A stretch of 64,000 nt of DNA, from assembly GCA_021464415.1 (NCBI GenBank), contig JAKCWG010000770.1:124001-188000 (forward strand), in the 5' to 3' direction. Below the pieces are notes generated by a model. It saw only the letters and a program-made list of their open reading frames with translations. It made no database searches and was not told where the DNA came from. The first letter of the stretch is position 1, and each line of letters begins with the position of its first letter. Source of the stretch: Lonicera japonica (Eukaryota > Streptophyta > Magnoliopsida > Dipsacales > Caprifoliaceae). The position numbers and the translations under genes were made by a program. Shown here piece after piece: positions 21,316-33,510 of the stretch.

Positions 21316-22950
21316 CTAGATATCATAAACTAAATGAGAACACCTATAAACAGAGCAAAAAGCTTCCAAAGTTGTCAATCCCAATAGAAAAATAGCAGCC
21401 AGCAATGTGAGGAACTGCCATGATCCAAACACATAATGCTTCATGAACTTTTTGATTTTAACGTGCCACATTCCGTTGTAATATTTGTTCACATCTTCAA
21501 TTACCTTATCCAAGCTCGGCACTTTCGTTAATCTGATACACTTATTCATCCCGTTCCAAAGATTAGCCACCTCTTCATCGCTCTTCAAACGGTTGCTAAT
21601 AATCCCTTTTTCTCGAAGCAACTTCACGTCCTCACTAGTATCAATAATCCCATTCATTAATTCTGTATAACGGGAGAAAACCAACGGCCCCGATGCATAG
21701 CACGCTTCGTATGCTACTAAATTCCTCAACACAACCTCCGAGTTCAAGTCTAAACTAATTAAAGGAAGGTACATAGTGCACTTTTTGGGATCGAAACTAA
21801 TAGTCAAAATGTCGCCATTTGCAGGTAAAAAGCATACACCGGCTTTAGAAAGCTCAGTGACAGAAGGGATAGAAATTTCCTCAACCAACGGAGGTCTATC
21901 AATGTTATACCTTGAGCTAGAACCCCCATCTTCGGGTTTGGCATCTTCTTTATCTTGAATGAAGCACAATTCTAGAGGTTGCTTGAAGATTTTGATACCG
22001 GGAACATTAGAGATGATCTTCCAAGGCAACTTTACAGCGACTTTAATAGGCTTTGCGATTAGTTTTTTGAAAGAACGCACGGGGCCTTTGTTCATTTTCC
22101 AAAGGAACTTGCAAGTCTCCTTGAGGAATTGTTTTCTGTTACTTAGGTCCTCTAAAGTTTCTTCACCTTCCTCAAAGATTTGATCCTCTACTTCCATTAT
22201 ATCGGGGCTTTGTAATGTCGGCACAATCATTTGGTACAAAAAACCAAGCACGTGATCAACAGTAGCAACTTGAAAATTGGGCAAATCTTGCTTCAACTTG
22301 AATGGGGAAATCTCTGTATAGATTCCCATTAGCATGGAGAGCAGCATATCATCTGCTAAGTCTAACGTTGAGAACTGGAATTCCAACATCTTCCTTAACA
22401 AAAAAAGTGGAATTTGATTCTCGAGCTTTACGATATCCCTAAGAATCGCATTGTGGATTGACTTTTTGCCCGAAATATCGACCAAATGAGACATCCTTGA
22501 TGTCACTGATCTTCTTAGTAGCCCACCTTCTTTGACAGCATAAACCTGAAGGAACTGAAGCAAGAACGAGGCATCAAGAGCCATCATCCAAGACAGGGTT
22601 TGACCACTATAATTTAAGTATTTGTGGTAGCAAGATCGAATCCTTAGCTCGTGGTCTAAAAATTGATCAACGAGCTGTTGAAATGTGAGTCTTAGGAGGT
22701 TTCTTTGGGTTCTTTTGGCAGCAGCAATCTTATATCTTTCCATATCAAAGAGCTCGGGCCGGAAACAGTGGTAAGGGCCAAACGCGATTTGTTGTGGCAC
22801 ATAAATATCTGGATCAAGTGCCATAAGTGTTTTGGGGACATTGAAGATGTTAACGGGGTTTTGAGTATCGTCTTCGAGTTCTTCCTCAAGGTTTTTGCTG
22901 ATTTGAATGACCCACCGGTTCTCGTCGAAGGTTGATGAGTTTGAGGGCAT
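21316..22950 (-). CDS. DUF247 (UPF0481) membrane protein, intact
   Basis: This uninterrupted 544-residue frame is the only complete host gene in the window. The ATG at 22948-22950 (MPSNSSTFDENRWVIQI) is chosen because this family begins at just this point; the frame stays open 29 codons upstream but only with a TTG. DUF247 hallmarks appear in order: FNVPKTLMALDPDIYVPQQIAFGPYH (about residues 37-63), MERYKIAAAKR (70-80), LENQIPLFLLRKML (175-188), EEISIPSVTELSKAGVCF (355-372), NLVAYEA (410-416), YTELMNGIIDT (428-438) and DEEVANLWNGM (458-468). A hydrophobic helix (WQFLTLLAAIFLLGLTTLEA, about 512-531) lies near the C-terminus. The family is plant-specific, usually intronless and membrane-anchored; some grass members are linked to self-incompatibility. 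It resembles the At3g02645-type branch. Function here is unknown. Confidence 0.95.
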   Translation of the reverse strand: MPSNSSTFDENRWVIQISKNLEEELEDDTQNPVNIFNVPKTLMALDPDIYVPQQIAFGPYHCFRPELFDMERYKIAAAKRTQRNLLRLTFQQLVDQFLDHELRIRSCYHKYLNYSGQTLSWMMALDASFLLQFLQVYAVKEGGLLRRSVTSRMSHLVDISGKKSIHNAILRDIVKLENQIPLFLLRKMLEFQFSTLDLADDMLLSMLMGIYTEISPFKLKQDLPNFQVATVDHVLGFLYQMIVPTLQSPDIMEVEDQIFEEGEETLEDLSNRKQFLKETCKFLWKMNKGPVRSFKKLIAKPIKVAVKLPWKIISNVPGIKIFKQPLELCFIQDKEDAKPEDGGSSSRYNIDRPPLVEEISIPSVTELSKAGVCFLPANGDILTISFDPKKCTMYLPLISLDLNSEVVLRNLVAYEACYASGPLVFSRYTELMNGIIDTSEDVKLLREKGIISNRLKSDEEVANLWNGMNKCIRLTKVPSLDKVIEDVNKYYNGMWHVKIKKFMKHYVFGSWQFLTLLAAIFLLGLTTLEAFCSVYRCSHLVYDI

Positions 22951-23999
22951 GGTGGTCGATTGGAGGAAGAAATTAAGGTAGCTAGGTATACTTGAGCGTG
23001 TACAGTTTGAGGTGAAGTATGTTGCTTTTGTAGCCAAGGGTGGTAATTCTAATTTGCTTCATACACTGTTGATAAAGTTTCTATGGATTTAAAATGAAGA
23101 GAGTGACACCGCACCTCACCTCCGCACAAAACAAAATGAGATTTCTGTCATTTTGAAAAAAAAAAATGAGATTTCTACTTTTGAAATGATTACTTTTTTA
23201 AGAGTACATTAATGTAATCGTAATTAATTAACTGTGCAATTAAATTTTCTCTAAGTAATTATGAGATTGATATATTGATTATGTCTTGAAAGTAAAAATA
23301 ATTTGATATCATTAATAGTACAGCCATCGAGTGAAATTAATTAAAATTATTAATTTGAGACATTCGGCAAAAAAGGTGGAAGCTAGTATGGAAAAAAATC
23401 TCAAATTCCATGCACTTTTTTTTTTTTTTTTTTTTGGAATCTAAGTAAGGAACAGGACAAATTGAATCATATATATATATGTAAAAAAAAAATAGAAAGG
23501 ACAAATATAATATTTGATTTCCCTCTATATATGTCAACATCAGTGAAAATAACAAGCTAGCGCCACTGGAAGTATAAATATATATATGTATAAACTATAC
23601 ATACATAAATACATACATATACGTAATTAATTAAAACTCATTAATTCATTAATTCTCTCTCTAAAATATATACAAACATACAGATCTCTCTATAAACATG
23701 ATATCGTACATATTAATATGTCTATGCATTATGTATTATATGTATTAATTGGAGTAAATCTTTTTACTAAGCATAACTTGAACTACAAAGCTCGGAATTT
23801 AATTATGTGAATTTTACTGACTTCTTATCAAAATTCTCTTCATTTGAAGGAGTATTTTTATATACTCACCAATTCAGATTTCATAGTTAATTTTTTTAAT
23901 CTACATCAAAGATTATTTTGAGGCATTGTATTTTGCTACACCACTCACTAGGCTTTACAGGTTTTTTCGATATTTTTTCACGTGTACATTAGTTGTGTG
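22951..23999. other. 5' flank of DUF247; AT-rich, no gene
   Basis: Upstream region of the minus-strand DUF247 gene. Contains a repeated ATGAGATTTCT (about 23129 and 23167), a T run of about 22 at 23417, (AT)n tracts at 23470 and 23577, and a CT-rich stretch near 23650. No confident TATA box can be picked. ORFs here are low complexity. Confidence 0.5.
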
Positions 24000-24227
24000 T
24001 ATATATAAACATTCATTTTCACACGTTGTGTGTATTCACCTATATATATAATTGATAATTAAGAAAGAGAATTCAAATCAATTTGATAACTTTTCATTAC
24101 AATAGAGAGCTCTATATATAGGGTTATGTACACACAGCAATAAGGAAAAATAATCAATACATTGAATCCTATTATAAGTCAACTATTTTATTTTGGAAAA
24201 TAATAAATACAAAACATTCTTCGTACA
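24000..24227 (-). repeat. Copia LTR remnant, minus
   Basis: On the minus strand it begins TGTACGAAGAATG right after a G-rich tract and holds a TATA box (CCCTATATATAGAGC, about 24108-24123). The far end near 24000-24050 is not fixed. Confidence 0.5.
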
Positions 24228-24364
24228 CCCCCTCGTGTTGGAAGATATATATCGAACACGCCCAATTTGCTAATAAACTGGAAAAATATCATGTTGGATA
24301 CTGCTTTGGTGAGTAGCGAGCAAGCTAATCTTCCGAATGAAAAATTCGGCGATCATATTGCCTA
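24228..24364 (-). pseudogene. Copia RNase H C-terminal fragment, minus
   Basis: Reading the minus strand, about 35 residues match the usual end of copia pol: LLTKAVSNMIF, then ISKLGVFDIYLPTRGG, then the polypurine tract GAGGGGG (24228-24235). Everything upstream has been replaced by the SIRE-like LTR that starts at 24365. Confidence 0.72.
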
Positions 24365-27300
24365 TGTTGATTTTAGGGTTTTTATCAAAAATAATTTGAG
24401 ATTTGATAAGCGGAATTAAAAACCTAGATTTAATTAATTTTATTGTTGAAACCCGTGTTGTGTTGTCTAACAATTATATCAAGCAATCACACAAAAATCA
24501 ATCACAAAACACCAAAAATTTACAAGATATCCCCTCCTACGTAGGACTAGTCCTAGGGACTAACTGACAGTGCTTTACTATGATCAAAACGGAATTACAA
24601 AGTCGATGACTTACAAAAATTGCTTCTCCACAATTTACGCAATAGTCCCGTCAATTCCTTGAACGTAAAATCCAATAGCTCTTACCGTTTTTTCAGCTTA
24701 CCCGTCACATCCTTCTACACACTTGATCACAATCTTTTACTCCCGTCTGCGATCTCCCTTATCGCGTGTTAGCCATTTCGCTCAACCCGTTTTCAATTGG
24801 AACCGAAGACATTTATGCAAGACCTTGAACATTTGGAACACTTGTTCTTAAAATTGAAGAACATTAGGATCTCCTATAGCATGTAAACAAAACATAGGTG
24901 GTATTTCAAAATTCCAAAAAATTGATTCTAGCGTTTGAATAATTTTTGCCTCAAAAAACTCTCTAAAATCATATATTTTTACCAAAACTAATTATTATAT
25001 TTATAGGAAAAATATAGAGTCAAACTCATTTTTAAAATAAATTAAAAAAAATTGCAATAAAAATACGTGCTTAAAAAATTAGTGCCGAACCGGTACACCT
25101 TGAAAAATGTTGGATCGGTCTGAAAATGTGTAAATCAATTCCTTGCGCAAATTAATGCCGGACTGGTCCGGTACTAAAATTTAGGGTGATTTACCTTTTG
25201 ACCCCCATTTATTTACCCCTATTCCACTTTGGCATCCAAAGTTTGCATTAATTACCCTTTGACACCCATTTGGACGGATTTCGTCCGGTCAAAAAGTCAA
25301 ACCGTTAAATCCTTTTTCAATACCGAAAATACCCCTGTAGCTGGATTTAAATGAAAATCAAGCTATTTTCACAAGGCCATATCTCACTCAATTCACGTCC
25401 AAATGATGCGATCCACATATGGTTGGATAGCTCTTGCAACATATATTATGAATACATTAATAATATTCAATAATAATCAATCTAATTGCCTCGAAATTGC
25501 TGCCAAAGTTGACAAAAAATTACTTTTTTCAAAAAAAAGTTTCACAAAGCCATTTTCACAAGGCCATATCTCACTCGATTCAAGTCCAAATGATGCGATC
25601 CACGTATCGTTGGAAAGCTCTTGCAACATAGATTATGAATACATTAATAATATTTAGTAATAATCAATTTAATTGCCTCGAAATTGCTGTCAAAGTTGAC
25701 AAAAAATCACTTTTTTCAAAAAAAAAGTTCCACGAAGCCATTTTCACAAGGTCATATCTCACTCGATTCACGTCCAAATGATGTGATCCACATATGGTTG
25801 GAAAGATCTTGAAATATGGATTGTGAAAACATTAACAATATTCAATAATAAGCAATTTAATTTCCTCTAAATTGCTGCCAAATTTGACAAAAAAACTCAC
25901 TTTTTTTTATAGTAAATCACTTTTTTCAAAAAAAAGTTTCACGAAGTCATTTTCATAAAGCCATATCTCACTCAATTCACGTCCAAATGATGCGCTCCAC
26001 ATATGGTTGAAAATCTCTTGCCACATAGATTATGAACACATTAATAATATTCAATAATAAGCAATATAATTGCCTCGAAATTGCTGCCAAATTTGACAAA
26101 AAACTCACTTTTTTCAAAAAAAATGTTTCACGAACTCATTTTCACAAGGCCATATCTCACTCGATTCATGTCCAAATGATGCGATCCACATATGATTGAA
26201 AATCTATTGCAACATAGATTATAATTACACTAATAATATTCAATAATAAGCAATTTAAATGCCTCGAAATGGCTTCCAAAGTTGATAAAAAAAGTCACTT
26301 TTAAAAAAAAGTTTCACGAACATACTACTGAATATTATTAATGTATTCATAATCTATGTTGCAAGAGATTTCGAACCATATGTGGATCGTATCATTTGGA
26401 CGTAAATCGAGTGAGATATGGCATTGTGAAAATGGCTTCGTGGAATATTTTTTTAAAAAAAGTGAGTTTTTTTTGGTCAAATTTGGAAGCAATTTAGAGG
26501 CAATTATATTGCTTATTGTTGAATATTATTAATGCTTTCATAATCTATGTTGCAAGAACTTTCTGAACATATGTGGATCGCATCATTTGGACGTGAATCA
26601 AATGAGATATGGCCATGTGAAAATGAGTTCGTGAAACTTTTTTTTGAAAAAAGTGAGTTTTTTTGTCAAATTTGGCAGAAATTTCAAGTCAATTAGATTG
26701 CTTATTGTTGAATATTATTAATGAGTTCATAATCTATGTTGCAAGAGCTTTCAGACCATATATAGATTGCATCATTTGGACGTGAATCGAGTGAGATATG
26801 GCTTTGTGAAAAACAGTTCGTGAAACTTTCTTTTGAAAAAAGTGATTTTTTATCAAAAAAAAAAAGTGAGTTTTTTTGTCGAATTTGGCAGCAATTTAGA
26901 GGAAATTAGATTGCTTATTATTGAATATTGTTAATGTTTTCACAATCTATATTACAAGAGCTTTCCAACCATATGTGGATCGCATCATTTGGACGTGAAT
27001 CGAGTGAGATATGGCCTTGTAAAAATGGCTTTGTGGAACTTTTTTTTTGAAAAAAGTGATTTTTTGTCAATGTTGGTAGCAATTTCGAGGCAATTAGATT
27101 TCTTATTACTGAATATTATTAATGTATTCATAATCTATGTTGCAAGAGCTTACCAACGATATGTGGAGCGCATCATTTGGACGTGAATCGAGTAAAATAT
27201 GACCTTGTGAAAATGGGTTCGTTGAACTTTTTTTGAAAAAAGTGATTTTTTGTCAACTTTGGCAGCAATTTCGAGGCAATTATATTTCTTATTATTGAAT

Positions 27301-28317
27301 ATTATTAATGCGTTCATCATCTATGTTGCAAGAGCTTTTCGACCATATGTGGATCGCATCATTTGGACGTAAATCGAGTGAGATATGACCTTGTGAAAAT
27401 GGCTTGATTTTCATTTAAATCCAGCCACAGGGGTATTTTTGGTATTGAAAAATGATATAACGGTTTGACTTTTTGACCAGATGAAATCCGTCCAAATGGG
27501 TGTCAAAGAGTAATTATTGCAAACTTTGGGTGCCAAAGTGGAATAGAAGTAAATAGATGGGGGTCAAAAGGTAAATCACCTTAAAATTTATACCTGTCCG
27601 AAATTTAGAAAAACAAGTTCTCGGAAAATCGCTTTTGCCAGACCGGTTCTGGATTTTCTAGTTTCCACCGGTCCGGTACTAAAGATTTGGCTGCCGTCCT
27701 TTTACTGATACACGTGTAATGATTTTAATGAAAGAATAAAAGAAAGGCCCCACATGATGGCATGTGCATTAATGAAGACAGAGGAGGCTCCCATGGGTCT
27801 TGGAAAAATAAAGAAAGTTTGATTTTTTGACTTTTTCTTTTCTTTATTTTTAAAACCACGCGTTTCTTTCTTTCTTTCTTTATTTTTTAAATAAAATACT
27901 TTTTATTAATTTTCTTATTTTTTTTACTTTATTTTGTTGTATTAAATTTGTTTGAATTATAATTCAACTCAAATTTTAGAAATAATTTTATTGAACATGT
28001 TAGATATGAAAAAAATAAGTTTCTTCAATAATTTGTATCGACGGAATTTTTAGGATTTTCACAAAACTCGGTAAAAATATTTAAAAATATATTTGACTAA
28101 AAAACTTTTTAATTTCGAATTTTAAGCTCAACCACCACCTATATTTTGAATCAAATCATATACTCTTACCTTAGGTCCTGAATTATATACAATGAATTCG
28201 GTAAGCAAGCTTCCGTTAATTGTTACATCTTCAAATCTTCAATTTTACTTAAACAATTATGAAGGAAAAAGTGTTTTTTATATCAAAATAAAGCTAACTA
28301 AAAATATAAACTTAACA
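24365..28317 (-). repeat. SIRE-like copia 3' LTR, split by a foldback element
   Basis: On the minus strand it starts TGTTAAGTTTATATTTTTAG at 28317, directly after the tract AAATGGGGAGA, and ends AAAACCCTAAAATCAACA at 24365. Without the 2.4 kb foldback insert it is about 1.55 kb. Parallel text with the + strand LTR at 32165-33422 (both ends, the ACCGGTC-rich middle and AAAATTTGAGT) supports the borders. Confidence 0.7.
25184..27581. mobile_element. Foldback MULE-like element, 2,398 bp
   Basis: The element is one long inverted repeat. It starts GGGTGATTTACCTTTTGACC and ends GGTCAAAAGGTAAATCACCT, flanked by the identical 9 bp TAAAATTTA (25175-25183 and 27582-27590), the duplication size of Mutator-like elements. 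After terminal segments of about 180 bp, each arm is made of tandem units of about 187-210 bp (CCATATCTCACTCGATTCAC ... GACAAAAAATCACTTTTTTC): five units in the left arm and six inverted units in the right, meeting near 26320. No transposase is encoded, so mobilisation in trans is assumed. Confidence 0.88.
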
Positions 28318-28720
28318 ATCTCCCCATTTGACTATTTCAATGACAAAACACATACAACTAATACAGACCGCTTTCAACGTGATGTCTATAATATCTCATT
28401 ACATACTTTATGTTGAATTAGTCTACAACAACAAGATTCAAAGACATGTTTACCTCTAAGTCTGGATGTCAGCTGCAACACTTCACACGGCAAAAGAGTG
28501 AGCTAAAAAATAAACATGTAATCCTGAAACACCAAAGCTTAACAAACATCTAGTGAAGCATGAGCGTAAGAGATTCAACAATCAAATAAGCAAAAAAAAT
28601 TATATATCTCTCCCCCTCAAAATATTCCTACTTTACTACTCCCCCTCACATGAGCATTCTCCCCCTTTATCTCTCCCTCTTTTTGTCATAGGAATAGACA
28701 AAGTAATGATCATGGAAAGC
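28318..28720 (-). mobile_element. SIRE-like copia 3' internal region
   Basis: Minus-strand text next to the LTR contains CAAATGGGGAGA and repeated GGGGGAG tracts (about 28608-28675: AAGAGGGAGAGATAAAGGGG, GAGGGGGAGTAG, GAGGGGGAGAG), typical of the region between pol and the 3' LTR of SIRE/Maximus copia elements. No pol or envelope-like ORF remains. Confidence 0.55.
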
Positions 28721-28896
28721 GGCAAAGAATAGAAAACAAGATCAAGCAAGTAAATAATATCAATTAACACAAATTGCAAATCATGTTCAAGCAAAGAGAT
28801 TCTAGCTAGCAAAGATATACGCTAATCTCAAAACTTTCTAACTAAGACCTCAAACTTTCTACCTTAGAGACAAACAAGCTTAGAGAGGTCAATGCG

Positions 28897-29103
28897 GTGT
28901 CGTCGAGTCAATTATGTGTCATTTGTGAAAACTTGGGGCACACAACCGAGGAATGCCCTACCATTCTTGCCTTTCGGGAAGTCCTAAAAAATCTATCTTA
29001 AGTCAATGCCATGGACCAATACAACCGTCATCAAAATGACCCTTATTCTCAAAAGTATAATGAGGGATGGAAAAATCACCCCAATTTTAGTTGGGGTGAT
29101 TTT
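28897..29103 (+). pseudogene. Athila gag zinc-knuckle fragment
   Basis: The + strand frame has LCVICENLGHTTEEC (CX2CX4HX4C) and then AFREVLKNL, a stop codon (TAA, 28999-29001), and DPYSQKYNEGWKNHPNFSWG. It lines up with the gag of the minus-strand Athila element (48848-49100). It is an isolated scrap with no neighbouring gag or pol. Confidence 0.85.
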
Positions 29104-29348
29104 TATTGTATACACCCACATATATATACATATAATATTATAATTATACATTTTTATCAATATAAAAATACGAGATGTCACATAAATATTCTTAACAATT
29201 CATAGGGAACAAAACATAGCTTCTCCATCTTTCCTTGGAAACTAGATATCTTTATTTTCAACTTTGATAATGAGGAAAATAGATTATAAGATATTAAGGA
29301 ATGCCCCTAGTGTTTCATTGGGTATTTAAAGCATTAAAAAGTATCTAG

Positions 29349-29669
29349 ATGAACCGAAATATTGCTAAAATCGACTTCTTGAGATGCCCCTTTTGGGTTC
29401 AAATCCACAACCTTCCATTCCAGAAAAGATCAAGGCAAAATATAAGGAAAATAATAGTTGTGTTGGGGAAATTGGTCCAAATAGATAGTGAGTCCATTCA
29501 AAACCCAATTCGAGGCCTATCTATCAAGATTGAAGTGGATGTTGATGTTCAAAAAACTCTCAAACGAAGGGTTAAAATGCTGCGTGATAATCTTGAGTTG
29601 CTGTGGGTTCCCATTAGATATGAGAGACTCCCCATGTTTTTCTTTAAGAATAGAATAGGAGAAGCGTAG
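29349..29669 (+). pseudogene. LINE ORF1 (DUF4283-like) fragment
   Basis: The 106-residue frame contains FWVQIHNLPFQKRSRQNIRK and WVPIRYERLPMFFF, characteristic of the DUF4283 RNA-binding-like domain of plant L1 ORF1 proteins. The CCHC knuckle that normally follows RYERLP is absent because the frame ends. Confidence 0.75.
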
Positions 29670-30811
29670 CTGTAAATTCCCTAAATCAAAAGCTAAAGAG
29701 CGAGAATATTATGGCACATGGATGAAGGCTATACTGGATTAGATTTCATGGTCATTTAGAGCAGAGAAAAATGAACTAGAGCAGGTAATGGGAGCTTCGT
29801 CCTCACTGTTGGGAATTCTTGGAAATTTTTGTAATCGTGATGTGGGTATAGGGACCCTAGATGATATTTTGAGACTGACATCTTACTGAGCATGGACAAT
29901 GCAAATGGATGATTTGGCCAGAATATCAATAGGGGAAGTTGTTTCAACAAACGCGGAGTTACAGAGCAAATCGGCCTTGTACCCTCAGAAAATGTTGGAT
30001 GCAAGTGGTCCCCATAGTGATAACATCATAAAAAATTTGCAATACTAACAAAGGCGTGCAATCCAATTTAATTTCCTCGGACTAGGTTACAATCTAACCA
30101 ATTCCACAGGCCCATATGTGTAAAGGTATGACTCGAGGTCCTCCTCCTTAGGCTACTATGTAACTGAACCCCCAAAAAGCCCATCAAAATATCCATCTAC
30201 AATTTATAGACCCAAACTATCAAACTACCCAAAAATCCCTTTAATAGTGTATATGACCTATTATCCCTCTCATTTATTGCCTCGTTAAGGAAAAGGAAAA
30301 CATTTCTTAAAGATGGATTAGAAGATAACCACTTTATAGTAGTTAATCTTAAATTGGCAGAGGTTTTTAAAGAATTATCACTGAAAAAATAAAAGCTTTA
30401 GAGGAAGAGGAGACCCATGGTTAGAGGAAATTATTGAAAATTGATGACGACCAGTGTTCATCCAATGTTAATTTGCTCGTTCCAGTTGGCAGTAAGCAAT
30501 AAAATCTCAATTTAAAAGTTAATTCTACTATGAATGATGTATATAGTCATAATTTGATAATTCCAAGCAACTCTTTTCAGCGTAAGCCCATAAAAAGGAA
30601 GGTGAAAAAGAAAGTTACTTATTTTAATCCCCGACCATCGAGCCACTTTAAGTTTCAAAAAATCGGTGAGTATCCAATTCAAGTTTAGGCGCGTACAAAT
30701 TTTAATAGGGGTGTTGAGATATTTGAAAGGGTGGTGGTAGCTGGCCCGAAACAACCACACACACTATGTTAGCTATCCTACTACTGTTAGGTTGTCAGGC
30801 GACCCCTGACA

Positions 30812-31590
30812 ATTTGCTCACTAAGGGACCTAGTTAATAACCATTGCCTAAATTTGGTTTTCCTTATGGAGACTAAAAATAAAAGGAACAAGCTGGAATA
30901 TATTCGGAGAAATACGAGGTTAAATAACTATCGCTATGTGGACTTAATAGGTATTACTGGAGGACGAGCATTATTGTGGTCTGATGATGTTGATGTTTCA
31001 AAAAGCACCTTTTAGCTCACTACAGGGAAGCTGATAGTTTTGAGTTTTGGATTTCCTTTTTGATTTTTGTTGATCATAATGTGAACTATAGGTCAGCAAT
31101 GTGGAATTAGCTGAACAAGGTTTATAAAAACTTTAATCTGCCATGGATATTAAGGGGTGACTTTAATCTCATAATGACATCATAGTATAAATAAGGCAAA
31201 AGGGAAGCATCACGAAAGAAGTGTGAATAGCTAACGCATTTATTTTATAATGCAACTCGCTAAAAGTCGATTGCAAGGGGCAAAGCTACACTTAGTCGAA
31301 TGGGAGGAACGAGATAGCCAACAATTGAGAGCATACTGATAGGGTCCTTATCAACTTGGACTTGGAATACTGATTTCCCCAATGTCACTATAATTCATGA
31401 GACTATCAAAGAGTCTAATCACTACCCTTAAATTATACCCTTTGACAAAACTCCTCCACTGGCATCCCATCAGTTTAAATTTAAGTCTTCATGGACATCT
31501 ATTGATGGGTGTAGAGAATGCATTAGTGACCAGTGGAGAAAAACTTATAATAGAGGTTCTGACATATTTGCCTTGGCTTCAAAATAAGAA
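30812..31590 (+). pseudogene. LINE endonuclease fragment
   Basis: Disrupted frames contain LVFLMETKNKRNKLEYIRRN (about 30855), GITGGRALLWSDDVDVSK (about 30950) and NFNLPWILRGDFN (about 31130), matching the apurinic-type endonuclease of plant L1 ORF2. Several stops and shifts (for example TAG near 31012) make it non-functional. Confidence 0.75.
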
Positions 31591-31600
31591 CTAGGGGAGA

Positions 31601-32164
31601 AAAACCTGCTTCGAGGGGGAAAAAGACTCCGGTATTGACAGTATTGGGTCATACAGGTAGGCGTATGGCTGGAATATTCAAGCAAGGATGGCAAGGACTT
31701 GTACAAGTATTGGCCTTAGTGTGTCATATTGGTACACACAGACGCATGATTTATTTCTTGCTTAATTAATGTGTGAGTTGTATAATTAATTGTGATTGAT
31801 TATTTCGTAGAATAGGTTGATTGTAATGATTTATTTCCTTTTTTCTTTATTGTATTATACTCATATATATTCCTCCAAGTTGGAGAAGAATCAATATTTA
31901 ATATATAAGAATCATTCATTGAAATCATAGTTTCTACAATATGGCATACTAGTAATTGAGTAAACAATGAAAAAACAAACTTAGATAATAAATATATATT
32001 TCTCAAAAATAATTGAGTTAGATGAGCAATTTTGTAACTTTAACATTGACTTTTACTCCTTCCCCTCCTCACTCTATCTCCAACCTACATTACTATAATT
32101 TAATAAAAAAAATTCACTAAAACTCACACTAGTACAATTTAATAAAAAACATTAATGTAGCATC
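31601..32164. other. No gene seen
   Basis: AT-rich sequence without recognisable coding or repeat structure, apart from AATTTAATAAAAAA duplicated near 32096 and 32137. Confidence 0.5.
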
Positions 32165-33422
32165 TGTAAAGTCTATATTTTGGTTTGCTTTATTCCTTCG
32201 ACAAAAACACGTTTGCTTGTAATTTTGTTGAGTCGTTCGAGATTACTTTTGAAGAACTACAAGCAAGCCAAGCTACCGAAGCGATGCACCGAATAATTAT
32301 ATATCGAGAAAGATACGGTAAGCATTGGCATTTGAATATAATTTCCTAGGTGGTATTTTTAGAAAAACCTTTTGGGTCGAATTAATTTATTTTTTCTTTG
32401 TGTTTTTTCTACGTCTATAAGGTTTCGGCGAACCGAATTTATGAGAAAACTCTTGAATTATATTTCTAATATGTTCCTATAGTTGCTCCGAAAATTTGAG
32501 TCGAATTAGAGTTCAAACGAATTTAAAATGCGGAAAAACAAAAATAAAAGAAAAATTAATTTAAATAGAAAAGATTTAACTGAATATTATAATAAAAAAT
32601 AAAGAAAGGAAGAAGCTTTGAAAAAGTCACCATTTCCTGATATCCTTTTTGAAAACCAACGTGTGGTTGGAATTAATGTGTAATGTTCTCTAATTTGAAG
32701 AAAGGGTGGACCGGTACAAGTTATAGAGACTTGGACCGGTCTGACCTTTATTTATGGAAGGTGTATTTTTATCACAAAAATTTCGTTTTTAATTATTTTT
32801 AACCCTTTCCTAAAGTAAGTTGGTCTCCATATTTTTATATAAATAGACCTATAGGGTAAGGGACTTGAGCACACTTTTAACACATGTTTTGAGAGAGTTT
32901 TTTTTACACCTTAGAGAGAGATTAAAACCTCAAAACATAAAGCTACCTTAGGGCTTTTTATTCATACCAAAATAAGCATTCTTTTTATAAAGAACAAATT
33001 AGATCCCAAAGTGTGTGTGATTCGCAAACGGAGTTGAAGAACGGTGTGATACCGTGGAGTGTGATTCGTTGTGAACCTGTTCGTACGATTCTGATAGGAG
33101 GAATATATGCACAGAAGGTGGAGACCTCCTGTACGCGCGGAAGGTGAAGACTTTTGCAGATGGCTTCTGCGATTCAAGTTTTGTAAGTCTGTACGGTTTG
33201 AGATTAATCGAGTCTATAACCCTTGGTGCATATAGTGGATTGTTGAGGATTAGTCATGTACTACAAGGATACCTCGTTAATTTTGGTGTTTACTTATCTG
33301 TTTAATTGCTTTCTTAATTGTTGCGTATTAGAAAAGATTAAACAGGTTTTCCATAATTAAAATCCATAGACTTTTAGGGTTTATTTTTTATTCGAATAAA
33401 ATTGATTTTTGAGAATCCAACA
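32165..33422 (+). repeat. SIRE-like LTR, plus orientation (solo or truncated)
   Basis: It starts TGTAAAGTCTATATTTTGG and ends GAGAATCCAACA; the TATA box TATATAAATA is at 32836-32845 with a leader of TTGAGAGAG type. Its text parallels the minus LTR 24365-28317 over its whole length. No tRNA-Met type PBS follows and no polypurine tract precedes it. The flanking five bases (GCATC and GCCAA) do not match. Confidence 0.65.
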
Positions 33423-33510
33423 GCCAATTAACAAACCTAGGGTTAATTTTGTTTTATTCTCTTCCGCGTGCCCTGGCTCCTTTTTCAGCATCAACCTTAG
33501 GAACATGCAC

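Larger units (their letters stand above)
29220..31600 (+). mobile_element. L1-type LINE, heavily decayed
   Basis: Two domains in LINE order are recognisable: an ORF1-like DUF4283 region, then an endonuclease-like region. Reverse transcriptase is missing, and no poly-A tail could be fixed. Many stops and shifts separate the pieces. The right edge is approximate; after 31600 nothing LINE-like is seen. Confidence 0.7.

Noticed and set aside
22950..23037. N-terminal extension of the DUF247 frame by 29 codons
   Set aside because: It requires a TTG start and the family begins at the downstream ATG.
29070..29106. Perfect stem AAATCACCCCAA/TTGGGGTGATTT
   Set aside because: It falls in the Athila gag text NHPNFSWG, where the codons naturally read this way; the homologous gag at 48848 has a weaker version, so it is likely a coding coincidence.
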